Source: Phaeosaccion multiseriatum (lineage: Eukaryota; Ochrophyta, other classes). Taken from it: a stretch of 64,000 nt of DNA. The position numbers and the translations under genes are program-made. Shown in pieces: positions 1-11,692 of this stretch; position 1 is the first letter of the stretch, and each line of letters begins with the position of its first letter. Location: positions 4,092,001-4,156,000 of the forward strand of contig OZ218952.1 in assembly GCA_965112735.1 (NCBI GenBank). The letters run 5' to 3'. The notes under the pieces are model-generated. The model saw nothing but the letters and a program-made list of their open reading frames with translations, was not told the DNA's origin and did not search any database.

Positions 1-1833
1 CACCAGTTCCCCCTTCCCTTCCCTGTCTTTAACCTATGCTCTGTTTCGACCTGCGAAATTGAATCATCTGGGCCCGCCGGACCGACCACAGACGCAGCGG
101 CGATCCAAAGAGAGCGATGCTTTGGACGAGTGGGACCCCTTGAATGTTGCGGCGCTGTGGTGTGCGGTAGGGAGTAGAGGCAGTGGCATGGGAGGCAGCG
201 ACGGGTGGGGGGCAGGCCGCCAGAGGGCGCTGACGTTGCTGAGGTGGGCTGCGAGAGGGTCGGCAGCAGCAGCAGGAGTTGGTGATACAGCAGCAGGAAC
301 AGGAGGAGGAGAGGAAGGGACTTCACTATCTTCTACATTAATGGCCGCAGCCGTATGCCCCGTGCTGCAGCAAGTGGGGGATGCGGCTCACGCTCCAGAG
401 ACTGGAGGAAAAGGGGAGGAGGAGGAGGAGGAAGAACAGGAAGCTCTCTTTGCTCTGTCAGACGCCTTACTTTACGAGTACTTTGACGAGAAACGGTTAC
501 AAGCCGTGGCTAGGATGCGGAGCAAGGCAGCAAGCTCTCGTCGGAGCGGCGGCGGTAGCAGCAGCATTGACACCACACCAAGCCTAAGCACAAGAGAGGA
601 CAAGGAGGGGCAAGTGGGGGAGGAAGAGAGAGACGCCGAGAGGGCCATGACGTCCGCCGTGGAGCGAGAGAAGAGGCGTGTGGCGAGGTTTCAGCGGCTG
701 AGCCCGGCCCGGAGGCTGGCACTTTGGGCGCTGTGTAGCTCGTCCCTGCACGGGGAAGTGTCGTCCGAGGAGGGGCTCCAAGCCGTGAGAGACGTGCGGC
801 AGCGGGAGGAGGATTTTATTTACGCCCTGCACAGCCTGGAAGTGCAGGAGCACAGCAGACATGGAGGTGGTAGCGGCAAGTACAGCGGGGAGTCGGACTC
901 GTCGTCGTCGTCGTCAGCAGTGGGGATCAGCAGCAGCTATCACTCTTCCACGCGGGCGCAGCAGGAGCGGCACTGGGATAGAGTGAGTGGGGGCAGCGCT
1001 CACTCGGCAGCGCTCCTCTCCTTTTCTCAGCACTCCTCGAGTAGGCCCGGCCAAACAGGGGGGGGCAGGAGCGGGGGCGGTGGGGCCAAGCGTGAAGCGC
1101 CGTCTTTGGGGAAGGCGTTTGATGGCGTACCGTCGGGAGGGGCTTTCTTGCTGAGCAAGGGGCTGTACGATCGGCTACAAGCGGTGGCAGGAGGCAAACT
1201 AGGCGGGGCAGGCGGCGAGGCAGCAGCAGCCGCGACAGCAGGGGCCTTGATGAGCGCCTCTCCACAGCAGCATCACCATAAGAGTAGTGGTGGCCCTTCG
1301 TCCTCCTCCTCCTCGTCCTCCTCCTCCTCCTCCTCCCCGATTGGAGGAATGAGGGTAGCGTCCTCCACAACTCTGGCGCTGCTTTTGGCGGGGAAAAGGG
1401 TACAAGCACAAGTCATTAAGGAGGCCTTTGGAGTCAGCGTCGCCCCCTCGGGAACGCCGTCCTGGGCGATGGGAGGCGGAGGCGGCGGCGGGGGTGGCGG
1501 GGGAGGAGCGGGAAGAGCGGGGGTGGTCGACTGGGACGCTGTGAGAGCCTCCAACCTCCCTCTTTGGTGTGAGGACCTGGACCTGCTTCGAGAAGTGGCG
1601 CAGACGGTGGCGTCTTGCACCTACCGCCGCGATCACGAAGTGATGGAGGTGGCGCTTTTCTATATCGCACAGGGCAAGGAGACGCAGCTGAGGCAAGTGG
1701 CGAAGCTGGACGATCATCGCCCGTCGCACTCCAGGAGGAAGGGGGCGTCGGCAGGGAGTCGCCTCATGAAGCTTATGGAGCACGACTTTACTCGTCCGGA
1801 GGGCCGGTAAGTGAGGTTGTTGTTGTTGTTGTT

Positions 1834-1868
<35 letters not shown>

Positions 1869-4849
1869 CGTGCTGCTTTTAGACCTTTCAGACCTTCGAA
1901 ATTGCGCATGTATGTCTCTCCCTCCTTTTGTCTCCCGTCGCCCTTACCGCCTCTCTCACCTCCCCTATCCCGTGCCGCTCGTGCCTGTCTCTCCCGCCCT
2001 CTGTCTTCTCCTCCTCCCCCTCCCCCTCCTCCTCCTCCTCCTCCTCCTCCCTACTCCTCCTTTTCCTACTTCAGAGTCGTGGCCGAGAAGAACGCATACA
2101 CCTTACTGCGTCGTAGAGAGTTCATCCAGGCCGCCGCAGTGTTCCTCTTGCCCCGTCCGGCCATGCTCAAACAAGCCCTCAACGTCATCCTGGCCAATCT
2201 GCACGACTTCTCGCTGGCGGTGCTCGTGGCAAGACTGGTGGAGGCGAGGGATGGAGTAGTGAGGGGTGATGAAGCAGGAGAAGGAGGAGGAGGAGGAGGA
2301 GGATTGAGGCTCTTTCCTCCACCAGCTGCTGCTGCTAGCTCACCGCCTCTTGGTAGAGGAGAAGGAAGCAGCGCTGTGGGGCCCAGCACGTACAAACTTA
2401 TGCGGGACGAGCTTCTGGGGTCCTTTAGAGGAAGCGACAGGGGAGGAGGGAGGAGTGCGTCTATGAAGGACGGATTGCTGGAGGTGACTGCTTTGGTCTG
2501 GATGGGGCAACACGGGCGGGCGTTGCGCGTCCTCAACGAGATGAACGGTCTCGCCACTGCTACTGCCGTTGTGAGGTACGATTGGGGCGGCACAATAGGC
2601 TCGCGAACGCGCAACAAGAGCGGAAAGGACGCGAGGAGGAGCGGTACAGCAGGGGGTGACGAGGAGGTGGAGGGGGACGAGAACCATGTGCTAGGGGCTG
2701 CTTTGCGCGAGCTGAACATTGTCGTGGACGACACCCTTCACCCCATGCTGGTGCGCCTGCTGAGAGGGGCGGACGTGAGGAACCGCTTCGGCCGGGGAGG
2801 GGGGCGGAGAGGAGGAGATGGAAAGGGATGTATGGAGCCGCAGCAAGAGGAGGAGCAGCAGCTTACCTCTCAGCTGAGCGCTGCTGAGCATTTGACGGAC
2901 ATGGGGATGGAGTTGGTGGCACTCGAGCTTCTCAGTGGCTCTTCCGAGAGAGAGGAGGACCAGGATAGCGCAGCAGCTCAAGAGTTGGTGACACAGCAGC
3001 AGCAGCTGCACCAGCAACACCAGGGCATAGGGCTCGGTGGTGGGGGCTTCGGCGGAAGTGGAGGGGCGTCCTCCTCCAAGTTTTCCATTGCAGGGATGAT
3101 GAAGATGAAGCCGCAGGCGGCGGCGGCATGCGCGGACAACGGCGAGCTATCCGGGGGCATGTTTGGGTCATTCGATGCTCCTCCTTCTCAACAGCAGAAG
3201 AAGCCTCAGGCGGTACAGCACACTAATGGCGGGGGTGGCGGTGAGTTTTCGGGGGGCATTTTTGGCAGCTTTGACGGACCGCCAGCCAAGAGCAAGGCCG
3301 CTGTACCACCAACTGCTGTCGATAGTGGGGAGTTGTCGGGAGGCATATTTGGAGGCTTCGACGCCGCTCCTCAGCAGAAGAAAGCCCCTGCTGTGGCACC
3401 GCCTTCCGTGGGTGGAGACCCCTTCTCGGGTGGAATCTTTGGTGGCTTTGATGCTGCCCCACAGCGCAAGGCCAAGCCTCCTCCTCCTCCTTCAGGTGGC
3501 AGCAGGAGCAATGACACGGGGGAGTTGTCGGGCGATATGTTTGGGGGCTTTGACGCAGCGCCGCAGCGTGCCAAGAAGCCCGTCATCGCTAGTAGCAGTG
3601 GCAGCAACAGTGGGGAGCTCACAGGAGATATGTTTGGGGGCTTCGACGCTGCCCCTCAGCGCGCCAAGAAGCCCGTCGGTAGTAGTAGTGGTAGTAGCAG
3701 CAACAGTGGGGAGCTCACGGGAGACATGTTTGCGGGCTTCGACGCTGCCCCTCAGTCTTCGCGCACCAAGCAGAGTACTCCTTCTGGAGGAGGAGGAGGA
3801 GGAGGAGGAGGAGGAGGAGGAGCATCGTCTGTGATGCCCTTCGAGGAGCGCGTCGACGCCGCTGAGATCGCCACCACCACCGTAAAGGAGGCAGAGGAGG
3901 CTCAAGCCGCGAAGGAGGAGGAGGACGAGGACGAGGCCTTTTGGGCGGCCTTCGATGCTCATTACCTCCACCAGCACAACCTGTCTAGGCTGAGGTCAAG
4001 GTCACGCTCGGGATCGATCTTGGAGGCAGGGAGTGGAGGAGGGGGAGGAGGAGGGGGGGGGCGAGAGTCCAGGTCGGGCTCCGTGTCTGCGCCCCCGCTG
4101 TCAGCAGCAGCAGCGGCAGCAGCAGCAGCAACGTCCCCTCGCGTGTGGATGGAGTGGAAGGGCGAGCTGTGCTACTTGGCGGCCGCGAAGCGTGTCCTGC
4201 GAGAGGTGCACACAGCTCTTAAGGGCCTGGACAAGGCCTCGCCCTTCCAGGAGGACATGCAGGCCGCCCTACTTTCGCTGACCAATGGCAACCACGGCGA
4301 TGGCGATCAGAATACGCGGAGGAGGACTGCTACCGATACTACCGGTACCGCTGCTTCTACTTCTGTTACTGCCGCTGCCGCTGCTGCAGGTGGTGGTGGC
4401 GGTGGTACTAGGGCAGGTATGGGCCTTCTGGAGGGCGTCCGAGCGACTGTGACGCTTCTGTGCTCCACGTACGGCCTGTCCTACTCCGAGCTCGTCGCTA
4501 CTGCTGCCGCCATGGTGCAGCACGTGTCCGCAGCGGGCACACGGGGCCTGCCCACGGCCTGCCTCCTTCTGCAGGTGGGTAGTTGGGGTAACGTGAGATC
4601 TGTTACTGGTGTCGTCTGTTTTGTTTGGCTTTGGTTTTGGGCGGTTTCGCATTTGCGTAAGCGTATGTGTGGGATCAGAATTTTGTGTGCGTGTGCATTA
4701 GGTTGAAATTGTCACTCCGGAGTTGTATGAACCCTTCCGTGGCTGACTGCTGGTGCTACCCGCTCCTCCTCCTCCTCCTCCTCCCTCTCCTCCTCCTCCT
4801 CCCTCTCCTCCTCCTCCTCCTCCTCCTCCTCCTCCTCCTCCTCCTCCTC

Positions 4850-4885
<36 letters not shown>

Positions 4886-7800
4886 GTCATCGATCCCGTT
4901 GTGCATGCAGCTGCTCGGGCGGCCTGTGGCCGTGAATGCCTCTGTCTGCAGGGCGGCGAGGCGTTTGCTGCACTGCTGCAGCATACACGGCATTGCCCAC
5001 GAGGAGGACTTGCTTCTCGGCCTAGTCAACGACTCCTCCTCCAACCACAAGCAGCACATGATGATGGGAGGGGCTGCAGTGGAAGGAGCGCAGACGGCGG
5101 CAGGAGGATCAGCAGGAGGAGCAGGAGCAGCGGCAGGAGTTGGTGATACAGCGGTAGCATCCACCTCTAGCGCGATGTCAGTGGATGGTGGCCGTGGCGG
5201 GGAGATGGAGCTCGAAGACCTTAGCTTCCACCTTGCTGAGCTTCGGGCGGTGGCGTTCCAGCTTCAGGTGTGTCTGGCCACGCATGATGCCAAGGCTCTC
5301 CGACTGAGCTGTAGAGCACAGATGGAGGCGTCAGTGGGGTTCCGCGTCGGCTTGTTGTTGGAGAGCTGGAGGAAGAGTTACCGCAGTTTGGAGGCGTTGG
5401 TAAAGATGAGTCCGGAACCGCCTCAAGTGAACCCGCTCGTGTTTGCGGGAATGGAGGTAAGGTGAAGGGAAGGGGGCGGGTTGGAGTGGGGTGGGTGTGG
5501 TGTCTGTCGTGTGTTGTGGGCGTGAGGGACGGATTAGGTTAGGAATACTGTATGGTTGTCCTCTTTTTCTCTCTTTCTACTATCTGCCGTCTATCCATCC
5601 ATTCATGAACCCATCGCCTCTGCCGCTTACTCCATTCCATTCCTTTCCAAACGCCATCGCAGACCGTGCCTTTGTCTCTTCTGGCCAGTGGGTGCTTTGA
5701 CTTCCAAGCTCCCCCCCCCCCCCGTGCGTTGTCCGACGACGACGACGACGACGACGACATGCTGGACTTGTGTCGCTTGAAATCCGAGTCTAAGGCACCT
5801 GCGGCACAACCGGGGCATCAGCAGAGCGATGAGCAGCAGAGCGAGAAGGAGCAGGATGAGGAGGAGGAGCCGAGCGAGGAGGAGGTCGAAATTATGAGGC
5901 ACCTTGGCCCACTGTGGCACCACTATCGCGCGGACTTGAGCAGCGAGGCGGCGGAGCGACTTTTGGCGCACGCGGAGGCGGGCAAGTTTGTGCTTCGGCC
6001 GCTGTGCCTCCCCGCCAATGAGGCCATCATTGCGTACCACAACCGAGAAGGGAGCGAGGACGCTCAAGGCAAGGTTGAAGGCGAAAGAGAAGAGGGCAGC
6101 GGGTGTGGAGAGTTGTGGGAAGGGCAAGCTGCGGCGATTGCTGGAAAGAGAGCAGCGAAGAGGGCAACGAGAGTGAGCGGCTACGAGGTTATCGTCTCTG
6201 GAGGAGCAGAGAGAGTGCATCACGCCGTGCTGCGCGTGCGGCAAGTGACGGAGACGGAGTATGGCGAGGGGCACGAGGAGGAGAGAGGAGGGGGGGCAGG
6301 AGGTGGAGAAGGAGGGGCGAATGCGAAGGAGCGAGAGGAGGAGGAAGGAGGAACAGTGCACTACTACGACGACGAGTTTGAGAGCGGCACGAACGGACCC
6401 TTCGCCACCATGATGGAGGTGCTGCTGCACGTGTCCGAGACGCTGCCGTTCGCTTTGGTCATGGAGGATGGAGGTCGACGCCCCAGAGCCCTGGGGAGTG
6501 GCGGGGTGGGTGGGCCTGCTCCTCCTTCTCTGTTGCGCTCGAAGGAGGCAAAGATGGCGGAGTTGTTAGAGCCGCCTCTGCCACGCTACGTCCCCACCCC
6601 TCCGAGGAATGACGCGGCACTGATCCAAGCGCTATCCCTCGTGGCGGCGCACAGACCTGGGCAGCAAGTGGAGGAGAAGGCTGGTGGAGGTGGAGGTGGA
6701 GGTGGGGGCACTGGAGAAGGAGTAGCACCACCGTCACCCACGGGGGGCCCGTTCCAGTCACAGTCACATCCATCGCTTTCAGAGTCCCACCTTGGCCTCT
6801 CCTCCTCCTCCTCCTCCTCCAGGAAGGGTGAGGGCGAGCACGAGTATGAGGAGGCTTTGCTGTCTGCCCTCAATCATGGCCGCTGGCCGCTGTACTCCCG
6901 TATGGCGTGTGCGCTGGACCTGTTGGTTCTCCGAAATCTGCACAAGGGCCTCTGTGACACGCTTTCGGAGGCGCTGCACAGCTGCCACTTCCGCAGTGTG
7001 GCTCCTTTGGCGGTTCGGGCCGCGGGCTGGCTGGAGTTTAGAGGCCCCTCCACGCCCGTTATCGATAGGGAGGGAGGCGTAGGAGACGCAGCAAGTTTAG
7101 TGACGGCCGCCGCCGCCACCGCTACCGCCTCTCCCTCTGGCGCAGCAGGAGCAGGAGGAGGAGGAGGTGGTGGTGGTGGTGGTAAGGTGGCCGAGGGAGT
7201 GAGCAAGCAGTTCTACTTTGCGCTTCTTCAACCCATGTACACGTGGGGGCAGTGCCTGGATCGTCAGCTTTACGCGCAGACACACAAGCCCATCGTCACC
7301 GCCGTGGGTGCGAGCAATCGGTGGGGGAGGGCAGCGGCAGCCGCTCCTGAGGGTGGAGGAGGAGAAGGCGAGGTAGGGAAGGCTCCGAGTGGAAGAAGAG
7401 GATCGGCATCGGCAGCAGATAGCTCAGGCAGTGAGAGTTTGTCGAAGGAGGAGGAGGCACCGAGGTCGGAGATGCTTCGCTCGGAGGCGAGCTTTGGCAA
7501 TATGCTGTGGGAGGGAGAGAACGACGACGACGACAACGAGGACGAGAAGGAGGAGGAGGAAGTCGACAGGCGTGCGAGCTCTGCCTCTTCCAATGAGGTG
7601 ACGCAAGGCAGCCCTGAGGATGGCAATCCACGAAGCTCGCGGCGCTTCTCTTTTTCCAAGAGCTCTTCCAAAAGCCCTTCCCCTTCCTCCTCTTCCAAGT
7701 CGCGCTCTGTCACTATGGCAAAGGCAAAGGCCAAATCGAAGGCGATGCTCGGCAAGGTACGTCGGAGCAGCAGCGGCCGCAAGCTTGGCCTGGGCCTTCC

Positions 7801-7965
7801 CCGGCACAAGCGTCTGGACAAGGGAGGAGACGCCAAAGTTTTGTCCTACGTGGGTGGCAGAGAAAGCCCAATTCTCTTGCTCACGGGCTTGAGTGTGGTC
7901 GGCGGTGGCACCTACGGCAAACAAGTGGAAGGGGGAGAAGGAGAGAAGGAAGGGAAGCAGCAGCG

Positions 7966-8004
<39 letters not shown>

Positions 8005-11000
8005 GTCCACCAGTGGTATGTTCGCCCCCGCTTCCCCTCCCCCCGACGTGTCTACCCGCCACGTCAGCACTGCGTGGAGGGAGGGGGAGGCGGACGAACT
8101 GATCATGTCCTCCATGTTGCAGCGGGACAGTGGCCTCTTGTTCGAGACGGTGAGTGAGTCCGGCAGTGAATGAGTGAGTGAGTGAGTGAGTGAGGATGGT
8201 TTCTGCTCACAAATCAACGGTCCGTCCGAACGCCCGTGGTGTAACTGACGACTGACGTGTGAGCTGTTACCGCCTTGTTGCTTCCTTCTCTCGCGGTGCG
8301 TTGTGTGTGGGCACTCACCTCCTCCCTCCGTCCCTCAGGTGAAGCTGGGTCGCGGACACGGCGTGCCATACGTGCGTGCGTTCACCGAGTGGAGCGTGCT
8401 ACAGTACCTCACTACACAGGGCATCGACCACAGCATGGACGCTGCGCAGAGTCGCCTCCAACGCATGCTGGACGGTCGACTCGTCGCTGCAGTGCGGCCG
8501 CCTAAGCACATGCAACACAGACACCCCCACCACGGCCACCACCAGCAGCAGCAGGATCTGCGACGTCACCAGCAGCAGCGGGGTGGTCCCGATCGGATGT
8601 TCCGCTTCATCGACCGCTGGGAGGTGCAGGCAGTACAGAGCGCGGGTGGAGGTGAGTTTCTGAGTTTTGGATTGTGTAAGTGTGAGTTTGAGCTCGAGGG
8701 ACCCTGTTTCTTTCAGTGTGTCCGTGTTTGTTCGTGGTGGGGCAGGAAAGTGGTAGGCACTCCCTCCCTCCCTCCCTCTGTCCCTCCCGCCTGCCCTTCT
8801 TTGTGTCCTCTCGTGCGCTGTTCTTTTTGTGTCGTTTCGGCGCATCTCGTCGCCTCCGTCTGACGTGAAGAGTACTTCCATTTCCGTGGCTCTTGTCTCT
8901 CTCCCCCTCTCTCTCTCTCTCTCTCTCTCTCGCACTCTCTCTCTCTCTCCCGCTTTCTCTCTCGCTCTCGCTCTCTCTCTACGTGTGTGTGTGCGTGCGT
9001 GCGTGCGTGCGTCGCGTTTATCTCGAGTTAGGCGTGTTGCGGGGCGGGGCACTGGGGCGTCTCTGGCTCCGACCCCTCGTGGACCACAACGAAGCCTCAG
9101 CTTCAGATGAGGGGGGGCAGCAGCCTCCGACGGCGGCCGGTGATGCCTCCATCACGGGGAAGGGTGGAGGCGCCGCAGGGGGGGGAGGGAGGCAGCTGCA
9201 TCAACAGGCGCTGAGCATCATTGGAGGAGAGGTGGCGTCGCGCCTGTGGGGTACCTTTGGGGGGGAGGAGTGGCTCATACGGTGCGTCGCCAATGCTGAG
9301 TTCCCTTTTCTTCGACACGCCATGCTGCAGGAGGCGTGTACGATTGAAGGAGAAGGGGGGGGAGAAGGAGGAAGAGGAGCGGGGGACGGTATTTCTGCCA
9401 ACAAGATGACAAGAACAGTGAGCGGTGCGTCTCCATCCCTACACAGCGGTGGTGCTGACGCAGATTGGGACGTAGTCACCAAGGCGCAAGACTTGCCGCC
9501 CCTCGTGCTTCAAGACATGAGTCTCTGCTGCAAGCACTCGGGAGGTCGGACGGGCTTAGGAGGGGGAGGGGGGGGAGGGGAGTGGGGGGTGGCACCGGAA
9601 GAAGGCGCGTACTTGAACTGCATATTCGAACGGATGTATCGCAACGCGGCTTTCCGGCGCCTGCACCTCCCGCACCGCTTCATGCCGCTGCTTCAGACCG
9701 AGGTGATGGCGCTCAAAAACCTCGCCCCGCACTACTCGGTGCCGCACAGGATGGAGGTGTATGCAGTGCTCAGACTAAGGAGGGCCGGGCCACACGGGCA
9801 GCTGTCCAACAAACAGGTGAGAGCACGGTGGTACAGATGATCCTCTCTCCCCTGCCCCTGTGTTCCGCTCGCATCACCACCCGACACTGGCGCTCACTCG
9901 CACTGGCTCTCTCTCTCTCCTCTCCCCCTGCTGCGCCCCTCCCCTCCCTCTAGCACGGGGTGGACAGCGTAAAGACGGCCACATCTAAGCTGTCCCCTTC
10001 CAAGGAGGGGTACGGCTCGGAGCTGCTGCGCTGGGGGTGCAAGTGAGTGAGTGGTGCACGGCGGGCTAGGGCGGGAGGGGTGTCACGGCTTTGATAAACT
10101 CTCTCGAAAATTGAGTTTTTGCCCCCGCGACGAGGTAACGACAGGCATCCTGACGTCTTTTCCTGCTCACCTCCTCCTCTCCTTCCTCCTCCTCCTCCTC
10201 CTCCTCCTCCTCCTCCTCCTCCTCCTCCTCCTCCTCCTCCTTCTTCTTCTTCTTCTTCTCCTCCTCCTCCTCCTCCTCCTCCTCCTCCTCCTCCTCCTCC
10301 TCCTCCTCCACCACCACCACCATCACCAGTGCGAGCTTCCGCTTCTCCCTGCCCGAGGAGTACAACACGCTCATCTCTCACTACGGAGTGGGAGCCTACG
10401 GCCTCGTTCTTGACGCGCACGCCCCCACACGCGGCCCGCCCACAGTGCTACACCTTGCTGTATATCGCAAGCAACTGCTCGGGGACTCTCTGCTGGGCCA
10501 TGTGGAGGTGCCGCTACACACGCTCTCCGACGACGCCCCTCTGGACGATTGGCTACCGCTACAGGGGAGTGCCCGGGGTCAGGCGTGGTGAGTGAGCTGA
10601 GGAGGAGGAGGAGGAGGAGGAGGAGGAGGAGGAGGAGGAGGAGGAGGAGAAAGAGGAGAAGAAACAAAGGAGGAGGAGGAGGAGGAGGAGTAAGGGTGTA
10701 CTGTGTTGGATGTGGGTAGAGGTGCGGTGATGGAGCCCACTGCCACCACTGCCACCGCTTCCCTGGAGCGATTCCTTCGAGCAACGACCAGCTTCCGATG
10801 ACTGCGGTCTGCTCTCGCGGCTGAGCTGCTGTACTGAGTCTGCTGTACCCACTTTCTCTTACCCGTCCGCCCCATGCCGTCCTCGCCCATGCCCCCCGTG
10901 TCCCTGGTGCCCCTCAGGTTCATCAATCTGAAGATCTCACTCATGTTTGTGATGATGTGCGTGGGGACGCCACCGGACGACGAAGAGGAGGAGGAGGAGG

Positions 11001-11074
11001 TGTTTACCGACATGATGGGGCCAAACATATTTAGCCCCACAAGCACTGCGCTGCTCATGGAAGATATTTTTTAA
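1..11074 (+). CDS. RAV1: Rav1/DMXL-like V-ATPase assembly protein, 3' part (N-terminus outside window)
   Basis: Rav1 (animal DMXL/rabconnectin-3) is the core of the RAVE complex, which reassembles V-ATPase on endomembranes. I read nine exons: <1-1806, 2075-4574, 4911-5456, 5663-8149, 8339-8651, 9101-9816, 9954-10042, 10330-10587 and 10918-11074. Every junction is GT-AG and the phases agree, giving 2,937 codons in the window. The frame is open to the left edge, so the start and any WD40 repeats lie upstream. The family signature crosses intron 1: 'ALFYIAQGKETQL', then after splicing 'KNAYTLLRRREFIQAAAVFLL' and 'LAVLVARLVEA', which match the Rav1 C-terminal domain pattern. Seven FGxFD repeats follow at 3140-3760. 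The last exons (about 9954-11074) form a C2-like beta-sandwich ('LHLAVYRKQLLGDSLLGHVEV'), not typical of the family as I know it. Exons contain many poly-Gly, poly-Ser and poly-Glu runs. The Rav1 call is firm for the conserved block and weaker for the ends. Confidence 0.72.
3140..3760 (+). repeat. Seven in-frame FGxFD coding repeats
   Basis: Within exon 2 of the Rav1-like gene, a unit with consensus GE-L/F-S/T-G-G/D-M/I-F-G/A-S/G-F-D-A/G-A/P-P recurs seven times with Gln/Lys/Pro/Ser spacers. Its cores start near 3154, 3256, 3342, 3432, 3526, 3628 and 3724. Each carries an F-G-x-F-D core, the kind of short linear motif bound by gamma-adaptin-ear and GGA appendage domains. The adaptor link is an inference from motif resemblance. 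Confidence 0.85.
4765..4883 (+). repeat. CTC/CTG trinucleotide tract in intron
   Basis: Long run of CTC triplets followed by CTG triplets inside the second intron of the Rav1-like gene. It forms the polypyrimidine stretch before the 3' splice site at 4910. It produces long poly-Leu, poly-Pro and poly-Glu shadow frames that are not genes. Confidence 0.9.
10187..10320 (+). repeat. CTC trinucleotide tract in intron
   Basis: About 40 CTC triplets, interrupted by a short CTT run, immediately upstream of the 3' splice site at 10329 in the Rav1-like gene. The purine strand reads as poly-Glu and the other frames as poly-Leu, poly-Pro and poly-Gly. None is a credible protein. Confidence 0.9.
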
Positions 11075-11692
11075 TTCATAACAACATAGGCCTCTTGCAG
11101 GCCGGCAAGGGCAAGGCTTTATCTGATATGTCGTACTACGTAGTACACCAAAATGTATACATTTACAGGCAAACTCGTGGTCCGGTGTCGCCTTGCTGAG
11201 AGGTGAGTATGATCAAGCGAGCCCCAGCACTGTCGCGAGCTGCCCCAGAGCTCATGTTGATGCTGACTACCACTCACGAGCGGTAGGGTAAGGCGGCCGC
11301 AAATTGTGGAGGGAAGGACACGCGATGGGCACCAGGCACCTGCTGACCCTCACTCAGCATCTGACCCTTACTCTTTTGACCTCGCCCTCACTCTCCCGTG
11401 GTGCTCTTTCTTCTCGACACGTACGCACGCACGCACGCACGGACGCACCTTTTCGTTGCAGGGTGCGGTCGCATGTCACTGGGCCTCCTCATTGGTGTGT
11501 CACTTCCTCCTCCTCGTTGGTATCTTGTCTCGCGCTTCACTCCTTCTCGACTGAGTCGAATTGCATCACCCCCATCTGAGATCCACCTTGAGCCCCTCGG
11601 GCACATGCTATAAAGAAAAGAAGTCTTGAGGTTGAGCGGAACGAGAATAATGGAGAGAGAAGAATCCCCCATAAAACTGGAACTTAAACTAG
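11075..11692. other. Intergenic region and unresolved 5' part of the ankyrin gene
   Basis: I see no convincing open frame here. It holds the 3' end of the Rav1-like gene and, probably, one or more short 5' exons of the downstream ankyrin gene. The first exon I can identify at 11693 starts mid-codon, so it needs an upstream exon ending with two leftover bases. A possible 5' splice site (GTGAGT) lies near 11203. Only low-complexity ACGC and CT stretches are otherwise visible. Confidence 0.5.
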
